Assembly (NCBI GenBank): GCA_016302165.1 | Contig: JAEDOD010000070.1 | Span: forward strand, 1 to 9,483 | Reading direction: 5' to 3' | DNA length: 9,483 nt | DNA from: Sphaerochaetaceae bacterium | GTDB lineage: Bacteria > Spirochaetota > Spirochaetia > Sphaerochaetales > Sphaerochaetaceae | Part shown: positions 7,773 to 9,483 of the stretch, piece after piece | How the letters are laid out: every line of letters starts with the position of its first letter | How positions within the stretch are numbered: the stretch's first letter is position 1 | Program-made: the position numbers and the translations under genes | The notes under the pieces: model-generated | What the model was told of the DNA's origin: nothing | The model's input: only the letters and a program-made list of their open reading frames with translations | Database searches by the model: none

Positions 7773-7859
7773 TCACAAAGAAAAGATGGTCTTCATCATT
7801 TCCTTAAACGGAGAGGCATCACCAGGAATACATTTCCTCCTGTATTCCTGATTTATCAT
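7773..7859 (-). CDS. Possible 28-residue small ORF between the NagB-like and PHP genes
   Basis: An ATG at 7859 opens a 28-codon frame ending in TGA at 7773-7775. AAGGAG (7869-7874) lies 9 bases upstream and a TATACT hexamer (7882-7887 as AGTATA on the plus strand) lies 22 bases upstream, without a good -35. The peptide begins M-I-N-Q-E-Y-R-R-K-C-I-P, is basic at the start, has one Cys and no membrane segment, and I do not recognise it. A perfect inverted repeat lies inside the frame, so the ORF may be a leader peptide, a decayed gene end, or chance. Confidence 0.3.
   Translation of the reverse strand: MINQEYRRKCIPGDASPFKEMMKTIFSL
7823..7850. repeat. Perfect 10-bp inverted repeat with an SD-containing loop
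   Basis: CAGGAATACA and TGTATTCCTG are exact reverse complements separated by 8 bases. As minus-strand RNA the loop is GGAGGAAA, a full Shine-Dalgarno core, and an AUG follows within the stem. There is no T-run on either side, so it is not a terminator. It could be a dyad operator for a dimeric regulator, or an RNA stem that processes or stabilises the mRNA between the NagB-like and PHP genes. Confidence 0.6.
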
Positions 7860-7897
7860 CTATGCACTCTCCTTAAATTGAAGTATATCCCCTGGTC

Positions 7898-8713
7898 TCA
7901 GAAAGCCTTAGCTGACGCAATATTATTGGCAAGGATCACTGCATCCTTATGGTTCTGGAGAAGAGTGACAGGGAAATGGCCGCTTGGTGTGTCGAATATG
8001 GCCTGTCTCACCACAGCTCTATGCCAGGTCCTGAAGACTCCCAGAACCACCTTCCTTGAAGCAAGTATTTCCTTGATTCCAATTGTAATGGCGTATACAG
8101 GCATAGCGTCGATGGCACCATTAAGGTCACCAATTGCGTTGGCGCATCTGGTCTCCCTGCTGATGGCAAGGACTCTGGTCTCACGCCCTGCAAACTCTTC
8201 TGCGCTTACTTCCTCAGCTTCATTGAAAGCCAGGTGTCCATTGATTCCAATGCCACCGAAACAGATGTCCACTCCACCAAGCTCCTGGATTTTTCTTCCC
8301 ACAAGTCCAGGATCCTTAGGATCAGGGAAGAACCTCTGGCAAGGTGGAACATTCAGCTCTTCAGGAATCTGGGAGTAGACTTCCCTTTCCATAAAGCCAC
8401 GGAAAGAGAGAGGAGAAGCCATATCGATATATTCTTTGTCATCAGTAAGATATTCGTCCATGTTGAAGAACCAGCAGTTCTTCAGGCTAACATTCCTTTC
8501 CTTTACAAGTCTGACGAAAATGGGATACTGGCCCACAGGTCCTACAGGGCAGATGAAGACCGTCTTCTCCCCTCTTCTGTTGTGTTCCTCTATGGTGTCC
8601 ACCATGATGTGAGCTATTTCAGAGAACACTTCTCCGCTGTCTCCAAGACACTTTACAGGGATTCTTCCTTCCTTCAGTTCCTCTGCCGAATATGAGTAGT
8701 ACTTATTGTCCAT
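7898..8713 (-). CDS. Divergent glucosamine-6-phosphate deaminase/isomerase-family protein (NagB-like)
   Basis: Sugar-phosphate isomerase/deaminase fold, 271 residues from the start chosen here. NagB converts glucosamine-6-phosphate to fructose-6-phosphate and ammonia in the cytoplasm. Visible motifs (numbered from the chosen start): F-F-N-M-D-E-Y (82-88), D-I-C-F-G-G-I-G-I-N-G-H-L-A-F-N-E (149-165; the catalytic His is 160 and the Glu 165), and a C-terminal L-L-Q-N-H block (251-255). Odd points: the phosphate-binding loop, usually P-T-G-S/G-T-P, is here C-P-V-G-P-V-G-Q-Y-P, and the later P-A-S-x-L-Q-x-H is P-V-T-L-L-Q-N-H. The substrate may therefore differ from glucosamine-6-phosphate. An ATG at 8725 would add four residues, but it has no Shine-Dalgarno, whereas GGAGG lies 5 bases before the ATG at 8713. 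It is the first gene of its unit, after a 211-base gap from anSME, with the PHP gene downstream. Confidence 0.85.
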   Translation of the reverse strand: MDNKYYSYSAEELKEGRIPVKCLGDSGEVFSEIAHIMVDTIEEHNRRGEKTVFICPVGPVGQYPIFVRLVKERNVSLKNCWFFNMDEYLTDDKEYIDMASPLSFRGFMEREVYSQIPEELNVPPCQRFFPDPKDPGLVGRKIQELGGVDICFGGIGINGHLAFNEAEEVSAEEFAGRETRVLAISRETRCANAIGDLNGAIDAMPVYAITIGIKEILASRKVVLGVFRTWHRAVVRQAIFDTPSGHFPVTLLQNHKDAVILANNIASAKAF

Positions 8714-8718
8714 ATTAT

Positions 8719-8723
8719 CCTCC
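8719..8723 (-). promoter_or_regulatory. Shine-Dalgarno that decides the NagB-like start
   Basis: GGAGG on the minus strand, 5 bases before the ATG at 8713. It overlaps the alternative upstream ATG (8725), which would leave that ATG without a ribosome site, so 8713 is the better start. Confidence 0.7.
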
Positions 8724-8727
8724 ATGG

Positions 8728-8775
8728 TTTGAGTCTAACACCTCCCATGAGGATTCAAAGGTTGATTTTTCTTAA
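8728..8775 (-). promoter_or_regulatory. Predicted promoter/operator of the NagB-like gene, copy of a shared bipartite element
   Basis: On the plus strand TTTGAGTCTAAC (8728-8739) and AGGTTGAnnTTTnTTAA (8759-8775) are separated by 19 bases, exactly as at 6166-6213. Read toward the gene, TAGACT (8732-8737 region) could be the -10, placing the transcript start next to the Shine-Dalgarno. The rest of the 211-base gap (8776-8936) shows no clear terminator for anSME and no recognised gene. Confidence 0.55.
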
Positions 8776-8936
8776 TACTCCAGCCTTGAAAGACACCTGC
8801 TTATCTCAGTCTTTTTTCCCCGCATCAATATCAGGAAAGATAGTATCCTTTTGTCTTACCCACACAGTTTTCAAATCCCTTTCTTGTCTTCAAAGGATCT
8901 ATTCCATGGCATTTGAAACGGAAGCTGTCCATAGGC

Positions 8937-9483
8937 TCAGAGAGGCCCATTGCATCTTCTTGCATAAAGCTCAGCACGGGCTATCTCCTGAAGCCTGGGA
9001 GCGGCATGGAGGAAAAACTTCTTGAAGCTTGAGCAGAAATAGTTGGGGCCTAAGGAAGCTGAGTAATCCCGATCACGACGGCAGCCTCCTCCACATATTC
9101 CCTTCCACCTGCACGCTCTGCACTCTTCAGGAATATCTCTTCCTTCCTGAAGGAATTTAATCATTTGAGGGCTCTCGAAGGTTTTCTCCACGTTTTCAAA
9201 GTCTGAGAAATGTCCCATTCTCCACTGGTCCATTACGTAGAAGTCGCAGGGGTATATGCTTCCGTCAGCCTCCACCACAATGTATCCACCGCAGCGCCCA
9301 AGGACAGAGCAGGATGATGGAGGCTCTCCCATCAGCATATGTACATAGTCATCAAAAAGTCTGACGCTGGTATATTTTCCGTTCTTCCAATCCCTGTACC
9401 AAAGGTCGAAGGTAGCTATCAGGAAGGAAGCATAGGTTTCCGGGGTAAGTGAAAACTCACGTCCTCCCCTTTCCTCTTCATAG
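8937..9483 (-). CDS. Anaerobic sulfatase-maturing enzyme (anSME), C-terminal half, cut by window edge
   Basis: Radical SAM/SPASM enzyme that oxidises a sulfatase Cys or Ser to formylglycine without oxygen. Only the last 181 residues are inside the window; the radical SAM CxxxCxxC half (roughly the first 190 residues) lies to the right. In the visible fragment all eight cysteines expected to hold the two auxiliary 4Fe-4S clusters are present: 58, 64, 79, 121, 124, 130, 134 and 150, with the spacing of the Clostridium perfringens enzyme for the first seven. Asp80 directly after Cys79 (Y-P-C-D-F-Y) matches its proposed catalytic base. Other family marks are T-P-E-T-Y-A-S-F-L, V-R-L-F-D-D-Y and V-V-E-A-D-G-S-I-Y. 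The stop is TGA at 8937-8939. Its natural partner here is the Cys-type sulfatase at the left end. Confidence 0.95.
   Translation of the reverse strand, partial: YEEERGGREFSLTPETYASFLIATFDLWYRDWKNGKYTSVRLFDDYVHMLMGEPPSSCSVLGRCGGYIVVEADGSIYPCDFYVMDQWRMGHFSDFENVEKTFESPQMIKFLQEGRDIPEECRACRWKGICGGGCRRDRDYSASLGPNYFCSSFKKFFLHAAPRLQEIARAELYARRCNGPL

Noticed and set aside
7766..7780. Small hairpin CTTTGT/ACAAAG with a 3-base loop just before the PHP ribosome site
   Set aside because: The stem is short, AT-rich and not followed by a T-run, so it supports neither a terminator nor a specific regulatory claim.
7614..8378. A plus-strand open frame of 254 codons over the NagB-like and PHP gene ends
   Set aside because: It is antisense to well-supported genes, shows no motif, and crosses the intergenic gap without any start signal.
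8831..8932. A minus-strand 33-codon frame just after the anSME stop
   Set aside because: It starts 4 bases after the stop codon but has no Shine-Dalgarno and no recognisable content; chance is the simplest explanation.
1..9483. CRISPR array, insertion sequence, prophage or defence system
   Set aside because: No regularly spaced repeats, transposase motifs, terminal inverted repeats, phage proteins or nuclease/toxin genes were seen; the content is metabolic, transport and signalling.

Overview
Every gene supported in this window lies on the minus strand, so the locus reads from right to left: anSME (cut by the right edge), NagB-like enzyme, a possible small ORF, PHP/DUF3604 protein, ABC permease, ABC ATPase, substrate-binding protein, sensor kinase, response regulator, sulfatase (cut by the left edge). 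Gaps are short, three gene pairs overlap or nearly touch, and no convincing gene was found on the plus strand. No rRNA, tRNA, CRISPR array or insertion sequence was seen.

Organism: the anaerobic sulfatase-maturing enzyme points to an anaerobe. The substrate-binding protein has a type I signal peptide and no lipobox cysteine, which suggests a periplasm. Its mature start (Q-G-Q-S-E after A-F-A) resembles binding proteins of spirochaetes of the Sphaerochaeta/Treponema group. A host-associated or sediment spirochaete is my best guess. It is an inference from style, not from a marker gene.

Region by region: 8937-9483 is the SPASM half of anSME, the radical SAM enzyme that turns the active-site cysteine of a sulfatase into formylglycine. 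7898-8713 is a divergent glucosamine-6-phosphate deaminase relative. 7738-7897 is a gap with a perfect 10-bp inverted repeat inside a 28-codon ORF. 6244-7737 is a PHP-type metal-dependent hydrolase of the DUF3604 kind. 3559-6145 is an SsuABC/TauABC/NrtABC-type importer in the order permease, ATPase, binding protein. A good Rho-independent terminator follows at 3501-3540. 1995-3488 and 1318-1998 are a membrane histidine kinase and a NarL/LuxR-type response regulator joined by an ATGA overlap. 1-1307 is a Cys-type sulfatase with no signal peptide.

Working model (inference): the importer brings in a small sulfated or sulfonated compound, the cytoplasmic sulfatase matured by anSME removes sulfate, and the NagB-like and PHP enzymes act on the carbon skeleton, possibly an amino sugar. 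The two-component system may control the set. Two promoter regions, before the NagB-like gene and before the permease, share an identical bipartite element (TTTGAGTCTAAC, 19 bases, AGGTTGAnnTTTnTTAA on the plus strand). This suggests that both transcription units answer to one regulator.
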